This document shows positions 56,883 to 64,000 of a DNA stretch of 64,000 nt, piece after piece (position 1 is the stretch's first letter; every line of letters begins with the position of its first letter). The DNA is taken from positions 3,410,001-3,474,000 of the forward strand of contig NZ_CP045929.1 of NCBI RefSeq assembly GCF_009664835.1, read 5' to 3'. Source of the DNA: Allosaccharopolyspora coralli (lineage in GTDB: Bacteria; Actinomycetota; Actinomycetes; Mycobacteriales; Pseudonocardiaceae). The notes under the pieces are model-generated. The model was not told where the DNA came from and made no database searches. It saw only the letters and a list, made by a program, of their open reading frames with translations. Both the position numbers and the translations under genes were made by a program.

Positions 56883-57136
56883 GGCTTGTCTCCCATGCTG
56901 CCGGTGTCGGCGTCGCGGCGACGCCTCTGCTGTCCCCGACTCGTCATCACGATGCCACACAACGGGAAGTCACAACTGGGTGACACCGGAGCACTGTGTT
57001 CGTCCGATCGGCCCAGACCGTGGCGATGCGGGCTCACGCCCCGGCGTGACCGGCGTCGGAGCGGAGCAAGCCACTAGAAAGCGTAGCCTTCTACGGACAA
57101 CGCCGTGATCAGCAGCGAACGAGGGCGTTCGGTGCC

Positions 57137-57334
57137 GTGCCGTGCCCGGGGCGGCGTGTGGGTGGTTGGCAGACTGGCGGCCGGCTGCGCTACACCCGGG
57201 CCACCCGGCAGTGGTCGCTGTACTGGCGCGACCGGAACCTGGCCTTCCACACCTACGACCTCCCGGCGAGCCCGCGTGTCGAGGACCTGCTCGCCGGGGT
57301 CGCCCACGACCCGAACGCCATCTTCTGGGGATGA
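57137..57334 (+). pseudogene. DUF3024-like C-terminal fragment
   Basis: A 65-codon frame ending ...RLRYTRATRQWSLYWRDRNLAFHTYDLPASPRVEDLLAGV...DPNAIFWG. This matches the C-terminal half of DUF3024 proteins, which are usually about 115-125 aa. I see no matching N-terminal half upstream, so it is probably a truncated remnant. The GTG at 57137 is only the nearest start codon. Confidence 0.5.
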
Positions 57335-57516
57335 ACCGGGGCGCGGCGAGGAGTCTCGTCCGTATCGGGGGCCTCGGGCTGGCTGCGCGGTACGAGTCAG
57401 CGGATCGATATCGTCATCATCAGTGCCGATCAATCGGACCGGACGAAGTGGGAGGACAGCGCGAAAGCGTCCGCCGCTCCGGTGCCCGCTTCGAGCGCCT
57501 GAGCCGGAACCACATC

Positions 57517-57594
57517 ATGGCGCCATCACATCGCGCCATAGTTGGCGTCACTAAATGGCGCCAATCTGTGCGCCGTTCTATGGCGCGGTAGACT
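57517..57594 (+). promoter_or_regulatory. Four-site operator and -10 box of the second VapBC module
   Basis: Four GC-palindromes in 70 bp: ATGGCGCCAT (57517-57526), CGCCA-N4-TGGCG (57534-57547), TGGCGCCA (57556-57563) and GCGCC-N7-GGCGC (57570-57586). The -10 box TAGACT (57589-57594) is 6 nt before the ATG at 57601. This is the expected pattern for cooperative autorepression by a RHH antitoxin-toxin complex. Confidence 0.65.
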
Positions 57595-57600
57595 GGCGGC

Positions 57601-57882
57601 ATGGATACCGGGCACCGACTCACGATCCGCGAGGTCGATCCCGCCGACGTCGACGCGCTCAAGGCGGCGGCCTCGGCCGCCGGGCGGTCGCTCAACGCCT
57701 ACCTCCGTGCGGTGCTGCACGATCACGCGCGGACCGCGCGCAACCGCCGGCTGCTGGCCGCCCTCGACCACGATCACGGCGAGCAGGCACTGCCTGCGGA
57801 CCTCGACGCGGCCGCCGAGGTTCGGGCGCTGCGCGACGAGCGCGACGCGGTCGACGACCAGCGCGCCGGCACGCGCGCATGA
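57601..57882 (+). CDS. VapB/FitA-type antitoxin (module 2)
   Basis: A 93-aa ribbon-helix-helix antitoxin: RLTIREVDPADVDALKAAASAAGRSLNAYLRAVLHDHA (residues about 6-43) followed by an acidic toxin-binding tail (AEVRALRDERDAVDDQRAG). The start ATG has no ribosome site and sits 6 nt after a -10 box. The stop overlaps the toxin start by ATGA. Confidence 0.85.
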   Translation: MDTGHRLTIREVDPADVDALKAAASAAGRSLNAYLRAVLHDHARTARNRRLLAALDHDHGEQALPADLDAAAEVRALRDERDAVDDQRAGTRA

Positions 57883-58295
57883 GCACAGTGGTCGTCGACG
57901 CCTCCGTTCTCGTCGACGCGCTGCTGCCCGGCCCACGCAGCGCGGCCGCGCGCGCGACACTCAGCGGCGCCTCCGTGCTGGCCGCGCCGGAACACCTGGG
58001 CGTCGAGGTGCTGTCCGTGCTGCGGCGGCTGTCGCTGCGCAATGACAGCGTCCCCGCCGCCGCGCTGGACACCGCTCGACGCACGCTCGTCGCCCTCGAT
58101 CTCGACCTCGTCGGCCTTGCCGAACTGCAGGATCGGATCTGGAGCCTGCGTCACGTCCTGACCAGCTACGACGCGGCCTACGTCGCGGCCGCCGAGCACC
58201 TGGAGGCAACCCTGGTCACCTCGGACGCGTCCCTGCTGGGCTGCCCGCACCTCGGGTGCCCGGTCCTCGATCCCCGCGCCCACGGCGCCTCGTAG
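57879..58295 (+). CDS. VapC-type PIN-domain toxin (module 2)
   Basis: A 138-aa PIN-domain ribonuclease. Acidic residues are in VVVDASVLVDALLPG, GVEVLSVLRRL, TSYDAAYVAAAEHL and LVTSDASLLGCPHLG, as in VapC. It is encoded right after its antitoxin with a 4-bp overlap. Modules 2 and 3 lie close together and face each other. Confidence 0.88.
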   Translation: MSTVVVDASVLVDALLPGPRSAAARATLSGASVLAAPEHLGVEVLSVLRRLSLRNDSVPAAALDTARRTLVALDLDLVGLAELQDRIWSLRHVLTSYDAAYVAAAEHLEATLVTSDASLLGCPHLGCPVLDPRAHGAS

Positions 58296-58606
58296 CGCCG
58301 CGCATCGGTCCTGGTCGACTATCGGAACGTGGTCCGTCCGGGTTGGAGTCCCCGTACACCCGAAGCTGCCCTGAGCGCCAAAGCGACCCGGTAGCTCTGT
58401 TCCCGCCATCAACGTCATGGCCGCACTCTCAGCTTCATCCAGGCAGTTCGCCCACGTCCTGGCCTGGTCCACCTGGCGACGACGCCACCACCACCGCGCT
58501 CGCAGGGCCCACTACCGGCGACAATCACCCACGAAGCATGATCCACACGATCTACGACTGCAGAATCAGCGCTGTTTGTCGTTCCCATGTTCCCCCCACG
58601 CCGTAG
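58296..58606. other. Intergenic stretch between facing toxin genes
   Basis: This 311-bp stretch lies between two convergent PIN-toxin genes. I see no gene, no clear terminator hairpin and no known repeat in it. Confidence 0.4.
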
Positions 58607-58987
58607 TCAGCACAGCAGCTCGATGTGGCAGTCGGCGCCGGGCGCGTGTGCCAGCCGGGCGTCGGTTGTCATTAATGCGGTGGCCTCGGTCAGTTCGGTC
58701 AAGGCGACGTAGGTGGCGTCGTAGGCGCTGAGGTTGTGCCTCAGCGCCCACATCCGCGGCCGTAACCAGTCGGCCGGGAACCTGGCCAGCGCGAGCTGGG
58801 TAAACCCCTGCAGCGCGAGGTCTCCTTGTGGGTCGCTGAGGACGCCGCGACGGACAAGACCTCGCAGCACGTGGGTAACTTCGCTGTCGATCAGATGCGG
58901 AGCTGCCAGTTCTTCGTCGCCGAGCCGCTCGGGAGCGAGGTTTCCGGCGAACAGCTCCACGACGACGCCGGCGTCGACGATCTTCAC
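58607..58987 (-). CDS. VapC-type PIN-domain toxin (module 3)
   Basis: A 126-aa PIN-domain protein starting at a GTG (58987): KIVDAGVVVELFAGN (Asp), IDSEVTHVLRGLV (Glu), SAYDATYVALTEL (Asp) and LMTTDARLAHAPG (Asp). Order and spacing match VapC ribonucleases. It overlaps the antitoxin stop (GTGA). It faces module 2. Confidence 0.88.
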   Translation of the reverse strand: MKIVDAGVVVELFAGNLAPERLGDEELAAPHLIDSEVTHVLRGLVRRGVLSDPQGDLALQGFTQLALARFPADWLRPRMWALRHNLSAYDATYVALTELTEATALMTTDARLAHAPGADCHIELLC

Positions 58988-59226
58988 TCGCCGCGGCCCT
59001 CGCGCAGCACCGACAAGATCGTGTCGCGATCCGGTCGCCCACGGACATTGGCCTGGGTCGAGCGAATCACCCCAGCGTTGTGCCCGACAACCTGGGCACG
59101 CTTGGCGAGGTGCTCGAGTTCGCGCTGGAGGTATCTGGTCAGCGAGAGTCCCTGGGCCTGGGCGGCTTCGACCAGGGCATCGTGGACCTCGTCTGGCACG
59201 TCGCGAATGTGCATCACCTTCGCCAT
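58984..59226 (-). CDS. VapB/FitA-type antitoxin (module 3)
   Basis: An 80-aa antitoxin. The N-terminal ribbon-helix-helix is KVMHIRDVPDEVHDALVEAAQAQGLSLTRYLQRELEHLA, and the C-terminal tail (RGRPDRDTILSVLREGRGE) should bind the toxin. I chose the ATG at 59226 because it starts the domain; an ATG at 59262 adds 12 residues. Its sequence is clearly different from modules 1 and 2. Confidence 0.85.
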   Translation of the reverse strand: MAKVMHIRDVPDEVHDALVEAAQAQGLSLTRYLQRELEHLAKRAQVVGHNAGVIRSTQANVRGRPDRDTILSVLREGRGE

Positions 59227-59604
59227 GCCACATATCCTACCGAAAGTGGGTGCAAACTGCACCCAACGAGTCTCAACGGGCGTTCCCTTGCGGACGTCCT
59301 GGTCGCACGCGGTGAGATGGGATACCGATCGTTCCGCGACACCACCACAGGAGGCCCCAGGCTGCCCATCGTCGTCGACGACGAGCTTCGCCAGAACGTG
59401 GAGCGGGCGGGATGGGTGAGCGAGACTACTCCGATGGTTTCGGGCTACGCCCGGAGCGACCAGTTCCGCGGTGCTCGACCTTGCACCGTCGAGATGTGCG
59501 CCAGGTGATCGTGTCGGACGTCGTGACCCCCCAGCCCAGCAACATCAGGCGACAAGGAGCCTGGCTTGCAGGTGTAGATATCGCGCGAATGTGCCACCCG
59601 GAAC
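59227..59604. other. Intergenic stretch, no recognised gene
   Basis: This 378-bp stretch is between the antitoxin and the ABC ATPase gene. It is less G+C-rich than its surroundings. A plus-strand frame (to 59508) is open but shows no domain I recognise and overlaps the antitoxin. It may hold the antitoxin promoter. Confidence 0.35.
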
Positions 59605-60246
59605 TCACCACTGGGTCACGTCGTCGGCCCAGCGGCGCAGGAGCGCTTCGTCGTGGCTGATGGCGAGCACTCCCGTTCCCTCGGCGGCCACGTCGTCCTG
59701 CACCACCGAGACGAGCAGCGCCGTCGTGGAGGCGTCCAGCATCGCCGTCGCCTCGTCGCAGATCAGGTAGCCCGGCCGTAACACCAGTGCACGCGCGAGA
59801 CACGCACGCTGCAACTGACCGTCGCTGACCTCGTGGGGGCGCCGGTCGAGCAGCTCACCGGTGAGCCCGACACGGTCGGCGAGCCCGTCGACACGAGTCG
59901 TTTCCTGTTCCCGGTGCCCGGTCGCGCGCAACGGCTCGGCCACGACCTCACGCAACGACAGCCGGGGGTCGACCGCGCTCCGCGGCTGTTGGAACACCAG
60001 CCCGACGCGGGTGCGCAGCCGCGCCGGGACGGAGTGGCGCGCACCGCGCACCACCTCGCCGTCGACCGACACCTTTCCCTCCCAGGGCGCCTGCAGCAGC
60101 CCGAGCAGTCGCGCGAGGGTGGTCTTGCCGCAACCACTCGGCCCGGCGAGCCCGACGACCCGGCCCGGCGGCACGTCGAGGTCCACGCCGTCGAGGACCG
60201 GGCGTCCCTTCCGGTACCCCGCGACGAGCCCGTGCCCGCTCAGCAC
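59605..60246 (-). CDS. Peptide/nickel-type ABC importer ATPase 2
   Basis: A 213-aa ATPase of the DppF/NikE type. Walker A GPSGCGKTTLARLL, Q-loop VFQQPRSAVDPRLSL, signature VSDGQLQRACLARAL (a variant of LSGGQ), Walker B YLICDEATAMLD and switch His ISHDEALL. It lacks the long oligopeptide C-terminal extension and is shorter than most members. The GTG at 60246 overlaps the upstream ATPase gene. Last gene of a five-gene operon. Confidence 0.88.
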   Translation of the reverse strand: MLSGHGLVAGYRKGRPVLDGVDLDVPPGRVVGLAGPSGCGKTTLARLLGLLQAPWEGKVSVDGEVVRGARHSVPARLRTRVGLVFQQPRSAVDPRLSLREVVAEPLRATGHREQETTRVDGLADRVGLTGELLDRRPHEVSDGQLQRACLARALVLRPGYLICDEATAMLDASTTALLVSVVQDDVAAEGTGVLAISHDEALLRRWADDVTQW

Positions 60247-61205
60247 GGCGCGTGTGCGGCGACCCGGCGGGCGCCGCTGCGGACGAGGTCGGGCACGCCG
60301 CTGCACGGCGCGAAACCAGGCCGATCGGGTGAGCGGAGGCAGAACACGCAGCCCCATTCCTGTTCGAGACGGTCGAGGTCGCTCAACACGGGCGGGTGAC
60401 CCGGGATCGGGCGGAATCCACCTTCCGGCAGGGCGTCGAGCAGTCCGGCGGTGTACGGGTGCCACGGATCGGCGAAGACCTCGGCAGCGGGACCGGTCTC
60501 GACGATGCGGCTCGCGTACATCACGGCGACGTCGGTGGCCACGCGGCGAGCGGCGGCGAGATCGTGGGTGATGAGCAGGACCGCTCGCCCGTCGGCGGCC
60601 GCCTCGGCGAGCAGGTCCGTGGTGCGGTCGATCAGCGGCCGGTCCAGTCCCGTCGTCGGCTCGTCGGCGAGCAGCACCGGCGGATCCCCCGCCAGCGCGA
60701 GGGCGACGGCCACCCGCTGCACCATGCCGCCGGAGAGCTCGTGCGGATAGCGGTCGAGGTCCCTCGGCCGGAGTCCCACCCGTTCGGCGAGCTCGTCCGC
60801 ACCGGCCCCGGCCCGGAGCTCACGGACGGTCTCCTCGATCTGGCTGCGTGCGGTGCGTACCGGGGTGAGGTGCGTGCTCGCGGACTGCGGCACGAGTCCG
60901 ATCCGCCGCCCGCGCACCGAGCCTGCGAGCACCGCCTCGCTCGCCGACAGCAGCTCCACCGGGCCGCCTGCCCGCACCGTGGCATGCCCCTTGACCTGCG
61001 CGTTCGCCGGGAGCAGCCCGAGCAGGGAGGACGCGAGCACGGATTTGCCGCAGCCCGACTCCCCCACCAGCGCCAGCACGTGCCCGGCTTGCAGCGACAG
61101 CGAGGCATCGGTCACCGCGCGCACCTCGGCGTCCCCTCGGCTGCGTCCGAGACGGAACCGCACCGACACGTCGTCCAGTTCGAGCAAGGCCTCCGGGGTG
61201 CTCAC
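60240..61205 (-). CDS. Peptide/nickel-type ABC importer ATPase 1
   Basis: A 321-aa ATPase of the DppD/OppD type. Walker A GESGCGKSVLASSLLGLL, Q-loop LVPQSASTHLTPV, signature LSGGMVQRVAVALALAG, Walker B VLLADEPTTGLD and ITHDLAAARRVATDVAVMYASRIVETGP. The C-terminal extension has the oligopeptide-transporter text HPYTAGLLDALPEGG and a Cys pair (GCVFCLRSPDRPGFAPCSG) where many members bind a [4Fe-4S] cluster. It overlaps the permease stop (GTGA). Confidence 0.9.
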   Translation of the reverse strand: MSTPEALLELDDVSVRFRLGRSRGDAEVRAVTDASLSLQAGHVLALVGESGCGKSVLASSLLGLLPANAQVKGHATVRAGGPVELLSASEAVLAGSVRGRRIGLVPQSASTHLTPVRTARSQIEETVRELRAGAGADELAERVGLRPRDLDRYPHELSGGMVQRVAVALALAGDPPVLLADEPTTGLDRPLIDRTTDLLAEAAADGRAVLLITHDLAAARRVATDVAVMYASRIVETGPAAEVFADPWHPYTAGLLDALPEGGFRPIPGHPPVLSDLDRLEQEWGCVFCLRSPDRPGFAPCSGVPDLVRSGARRVAAHAPC

Positions 61206-62128
61206 AGCGCCAGCTCCGATCGTCGGCGGGGCACGACGGTGTCGCGCCAGGTGGCGGCGATGCCGGAGACGGCCAGCGTGGTCGCCACCAGCAGCACCGA
61301 CGGGAACAGCACGATCCACCAGGCTCCGAGCAGCACCGCGGCTCGGCCGTCGCCGAGGATGTTGCCGATGCTGGCCATGTGCGCGGGCAGCCCGAGGCCG
61401 AGGAAGCTCAACGCCGTCTCGTGCCACACCGCGTGCGGCACGAGCAGCACCGCCGAGAGCGCAGCCTGCGGGATCACGGCGGGCAGCAGGTGCCGCCGCA
61501 GCACCCGCCACCGCGACGCGCCGCCGGAGATCGCGGCGTCGATGTAGGGGCGCTGCCGCAGCGAGAGCACTCGCGACCGCACGATGCGAGCGACGGTCGT
61601 CCAGTGCGTCAGGGCGATCGAGAGCACCACGGCGACGACGCTGCCCCGGTAGAGCGCGACGATCACGATGCCCAGCAGCAGGTGCGGCACCGCGTTCACG
61701 GTGTCGACGGCCCGCATCAGCAGCCGGTCGGTCCATCCGCCGAGTGCGCCCGCCGCGGCTCCGACGAGCGTTCCCAGCACCGTGGAGATCACGGCGCTCA
61801 CTCCGGCGACGAGCAGCGACACCCGCAACCCGGCGAGGGAACGTGCGAACAGGTCGCGTCCTGCCGTGTCGGTTCCGAACGGGTGCGCCGCCTCGGGCGG
61901 GAGCCGAATCGAGTCGTAGCGGACCAGGTCGTCACCGCCGACTACGGCGGGCACGGCGAGCGCGGCCAGCACGAGGACGCCGAGCACACCGATCGAGCCC
62001 CACCAGCGCGCACGGGCGCGGGACTCCGGTGCATGCCCCCGCGTCGTGCCCGCACGGCGACGGCCGGCGTCCCGCCACAGCTCCGGCCTGGGCGGGCAGA
62101 GCTCCTCGGCCTGCAACTGGTCAGCCAT
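61202..62128 (-). CDS. Peptide/nickel-type ABC importer permease (DppC-like)
   Basis: A 308-aa permease. A charged N-terminus is followed by one helix (VLGVLVLAALAVPAVV), HPFGTDTAGRDLFARSLAGLRVSLLVAGVSAVISTVLG and the DppC signature helix-loop with the EAA-like motif PYIDAAISGGASRWRVLRRHLLPAVIPQ. It should pair with the DppB-like permease upstream. It overlaps that gene by 8 bp. Substrate unknown. Confidence 0.9.
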   Translation of the reverse strand: MADQLQAEELCPPRPELWRDAGRRRAGTTRGHAPESRARARWWGSIGVLGVLVLAALAVPAVVGGDDLVRYDSIRLPPEAAHPFGTDTAGRDLFARSLAGLRVSLLVAGVSAVISTVLGTLVGAAAGALGGWTDRLLMRAVDTVNAVPHLLLGIVIVALYRGSVVAVVLSIALTHWTTVARIVRSRVLSLRQRPYIDAAISGGASRWRVLRRHLLPAVIPQAALSAVLLVPHAVWHETALSFLGLGLPAHMASIGNILGDGRAAVLLGAWWIVLFPSVLLVATTLAVSGIAATWRDTVVPRRRSELAL

Positions 62129-63113
62129 CGGCGTTCACCCTCGGGTCGAGCAGCACCGCCGCCACGTCGGCCAGCAGCGAACCGAGCAGCACCGCGCCGG
62201 TCGCCAGGATGGTCACGGCAGCGAGCATCGGATAGTCGACGGCCTCGGCGGCGGTCACCACGGCCGCGGCGAGACCGGGCCACGAGAACACCGCCTCGAC
62301 CAGCACGGCGCCGGTGACCAGCTCCGGCACCCGCGCGCCGATGAGCATCACGAACGGCAGCACCGCCGTCGGCAACGCGTGGCGCAGCACCACGGTCGGC
62401 TCGCTGAGCCCGCGCGCTCGCGCGCCGGTGACGTGGTCCTCGGTCAGCGAGGTGAGCAACGACTGCCGTACGTGCAGCACCAGCCACGGCGACTGCGAGA
62501 TTCCGAGCGCCGTCGCGGGCAGCACGAGGTGCTGGGCAACCTGTCCCACCGAGAGCTCCGCGCCCGCGTCGGTGAGACCGGCGACCGGCAGCCACCCCAG
62601 CGCGAGCGCGAACACCGAGATCGACAACAGTGCCAGCACGAACGGCGGAATCCCCTCGAGCGCGTGGCCGATCCCCGTCACCACCCGGTCGATCCAGCCG
62701 CCCTGCCGCCAGGCGGCGATCGTCCCGAGCAGCAGCGCGAGCAGCACCGCGATCGCCAGGCCGGTCGCGGCGAGCAGCATCGTCCACGGCAGTCGTTCGA
62801 GCACGACTTGCGCGACCGGTTGCCGGAACGAGCGGGACACGCCGAGGTCGCCGCCGAACACTCCGGTCACCCAGCTCCAGAACTGCACGAGCACCGGCTG
62901 GTCCAGGCCCAGCTCCGCGCGCACGCGCGCGACCTCGGCGGCGTCGGCCTCGAAGATCTGCACGCCGTAGTACTGCCGGATCGGGTCGAACGGGGAGGCG
63001 GCGGCGAGCAGGAACATGCCCAGCGTCACGACGAACAGCACCGGCACCGCGAACAGGAGCCGCCGCAGCACGAGGCGGCCGACCGCCTCGGCACGCGACG
63101 ACACGGCGTTCAT
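62121..63113 (-). CDS. Peptide/nickel-type ABC importer permease (DppB-like)
   Basis: A 330-aa permease with about six helices. The N-terminal LVLRRLLFAVPVLFVVTLGMFLLAAASPFDPIRQYYG, the loop with LGLDQPVLVQFWSWVTGVFGGDLGVSRSF, and the EAA-type loop HVTGARARGLSEPTVVLRHALPTAVLP are typical of DppB/NikB. The ATG at 63113 overlaps the binding-protein stop (ATGA). Confidence 0.9.
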   Translation of the reverse strand: MNAVSSRAEAVGRLVLRRLLFAVPVLFVVTLGMFLLAAASPFDPIRQYYGVQIFEADAAEVARVRAELGLDQPVLVQFWSWVTGVFGGDLGVSRSFRQPVAQVVLERLPWTMLLAATGLAIAVLLALLLGTIAAWRQGGWIDRVVTGIGHALEGIPPFVLALLSISVFALALGWLPVAGLTDAGAELSVGQVAQHLVLPATALGISQSPWLVLHVRQSLLTSLTEDHVTGARARGLSEPTVVLRHALPTAVLPFVMLIGARVPELVTGAVLVEAVFSWPGLAAAVVTAAEAVDYPMLAAVTILATGAVLLGSLLADVAAVLLDPRVNADG

Positions 63114-64000
63114 GTGACCGTCGTCCAGTCCTCGACGTTCCACCACGGCCCCCACGTGGTGCCGTGCGTATGCGGCTCCACGACCGGTTGGTAGCCGTTC
63201 CAGCGGCCTTCCCGTACGAGGTAGCTGTGGTCCAGGAACGCCAGGTACACCGCTCCCGGGTCGGCGACGTAGGCCGTCTGCGCGCGCCGGTAGTGCGGTG
63301 CGCGCTCCTGGTCGCCGATCGCCCGCCGACCGGCGTCGAGTGCGGCGTCGACCTCGGCGTTGCGATAGCCGCCGGGGTTGTTGTACGTGCCGGTCCCGGT
63401 CGCGGAGGAATGCAGTGCCGAGTACGTCTGCAGGTCCGGGTCGAGCGGGGTGCCTGCACCGAGAACCACGGAGTCGTCGTTGATCCTGGGGTCGATGGCG
63501 TCCCACCCGAGTCCTTCGAGCGCGACCTCGATCCCGACCGTCTGCGCGTCCGAGGCGAACGCCAGCGCCAGGTCCCGCCGCAGCGAGTCCTCGGCGTTGT
63601 AGAGCACCGCGAACCGGGCGCGCTCGCCGCCGCGGGTGCGGATGCCGTCCGATCCCCTGACCCAGCCCGCGGCACCGAGCACCTGTTCGGCGCGGGCCGG
63701 ATCGAACGGGAACACCGCGGACGGCTCGTGGTGCGGGCGCATCGACGGGGGAATCGGTGTGGACGCCGGCGTGCCGTGTCCACCGAGCAGTGCGTCGACC
63801 ATGCCTTGCCGGTTCACGGCGAGGTTCAACGCGAGCCGCACCGCCGGGTCGCCGGTCACGGGATTGCCGACCGGCAGGGTGATCGAGCGGAAGTCCGCCG
63901 AGTCGTGGTGCAGGACGCGGTAGCCGTCGACCCCGCCGACCCGCTCGGCGAGCACCGGCGGCAGCACCGTGCCGTCGAACTCGCCCGCCTGAAGACGCTG
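63110..64000 (-). CDS. Extracellular solute-binding protein, family 5 (partial)
   Basis: The C-terminal 296 residues of a periplasmic-type binding protein (SBP_bac_5, peptide/nickel group); the frame is open to the window edge, so the signal peptide and N-terminus are missing. Typical text: VRLALNLAVNRQGMVDALLGGHGTPASTPIPP, FDPARAEQVLGAAGWV and NPGGYRNAEVDAALDAGRRA. It is the first visible gene of the importer operon. Confidence 0.88.
   Translation of the reverse strand, partial: QRLQAGEFDGTVLPPVLAERVGGVDGYRVLHHDSADFRSITLPVGNPVTGDPAVRLALNLAVNRQGMVDALLGGHGTPASTPIPPSMRPHHEPSAVFPFDPARAEQVLGAAGWVRGSDGIRTRGGERARFAVLYNAEDSLRRDLALAFASDAQTVGIEVALEGLGWDAIDPRINDDSVVLGAGTPLDPDLQTYSALHSSATGTGTYNNPGGYRNAEVDAALDAGRRAIGDQERAPHYRRAQTAYVADPGAVYLAFLDHSYLVREGRWNGYQPVVEPHTHGTTWGPWWNVEDWTTVT

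Overview
The window is about 70% G+C and reads as chromosome of a high-GC actinomycete. The most likely group is Pseudonocardiaceae (Amycolatopsis/Saccharomonospora/Prauserella-like). This is inferred from gene content, many GTG starts, short overlapping operons, leaderless promoters, a hisA of the PriA type and the conserved actinobacterial order his-trp-lgt-gltBD-pyk. No rRNA, tRNA or CRISPR array was seen.

Layout. 0.2-10.8 kb: DedA protein, D-Ala-D-Ala carboxypeptidase, LysE exporter with divergent Lrp regulator, TesB thioesterase, pyruvate kinase, VanZ-like protein, DUF2461 protein and a large ATPase-LuxR regulator. 10.9-18.3 kb: lytic transglycosylase, GntR regulator with GntP permease, a HelD/HelR-like RNA polymerase-associated helicase and a frameshifted AbiEi-like gene. 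18.4-29.9 kb: gltD-gltB, a BtuFCD-type importer behind a possible cobalamin riboswitch, lgt and a VapBC pair. 30.1-35.6 kb: trpE, a membrane protein, a 37-aa ORF, trpC, trpB and trpA. 36.4-40.1 kb: hisI, hisF, hisA, a small membrane protein and hisH. 40.2-50.8 kb: an accessory block splitting hisH from hisB. It holds an F420/FMN oxidoreductase, a two-subunit transketolase-like enzyme divergent from soxR, a flavoprotein disulfide reductase, a CitAB-like two-component system with DctA, and a TetR/SDR pair. 51.0-54.1 kb: hisB-hisC-hisD. 54.3-59.2 kb: secreted M14 carboxypeptidase, an IS5-family element, gene fragments and two more VapBC modules. 59.6-64.0 kb: a five-gene peptide/nickel-type ABC importer, cut by the window edge.

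How it works together. The window is dominated by amino-acid biosynthesis (Glu, Trp, His) with central carbon enzymes and transporters. HisA probably also does the TrpF step, linking the two pathways. SoxR probably controls both itself and the transketolase-like pair: each divergent promoter overlaps a 20-bp MerR-type dyad. CitAB probably controls the adjacent dicarboxylate transporter.

The most unusual content is non-coding. There are three dispersed repeat families: a GGCGAA/TTCGCC palindrome at convergent gene ends (with an 11-unit same-strand array at 38 kb), a modular 100-210 bp repeat at gene 3' ends (seven copies), and a MITE-like repeat found at both edges of the block that splits the his genes. 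Many genes also have a TANNNT -10 box only 6-8 nt before the start codon, which predicts leaderless mRNAs.
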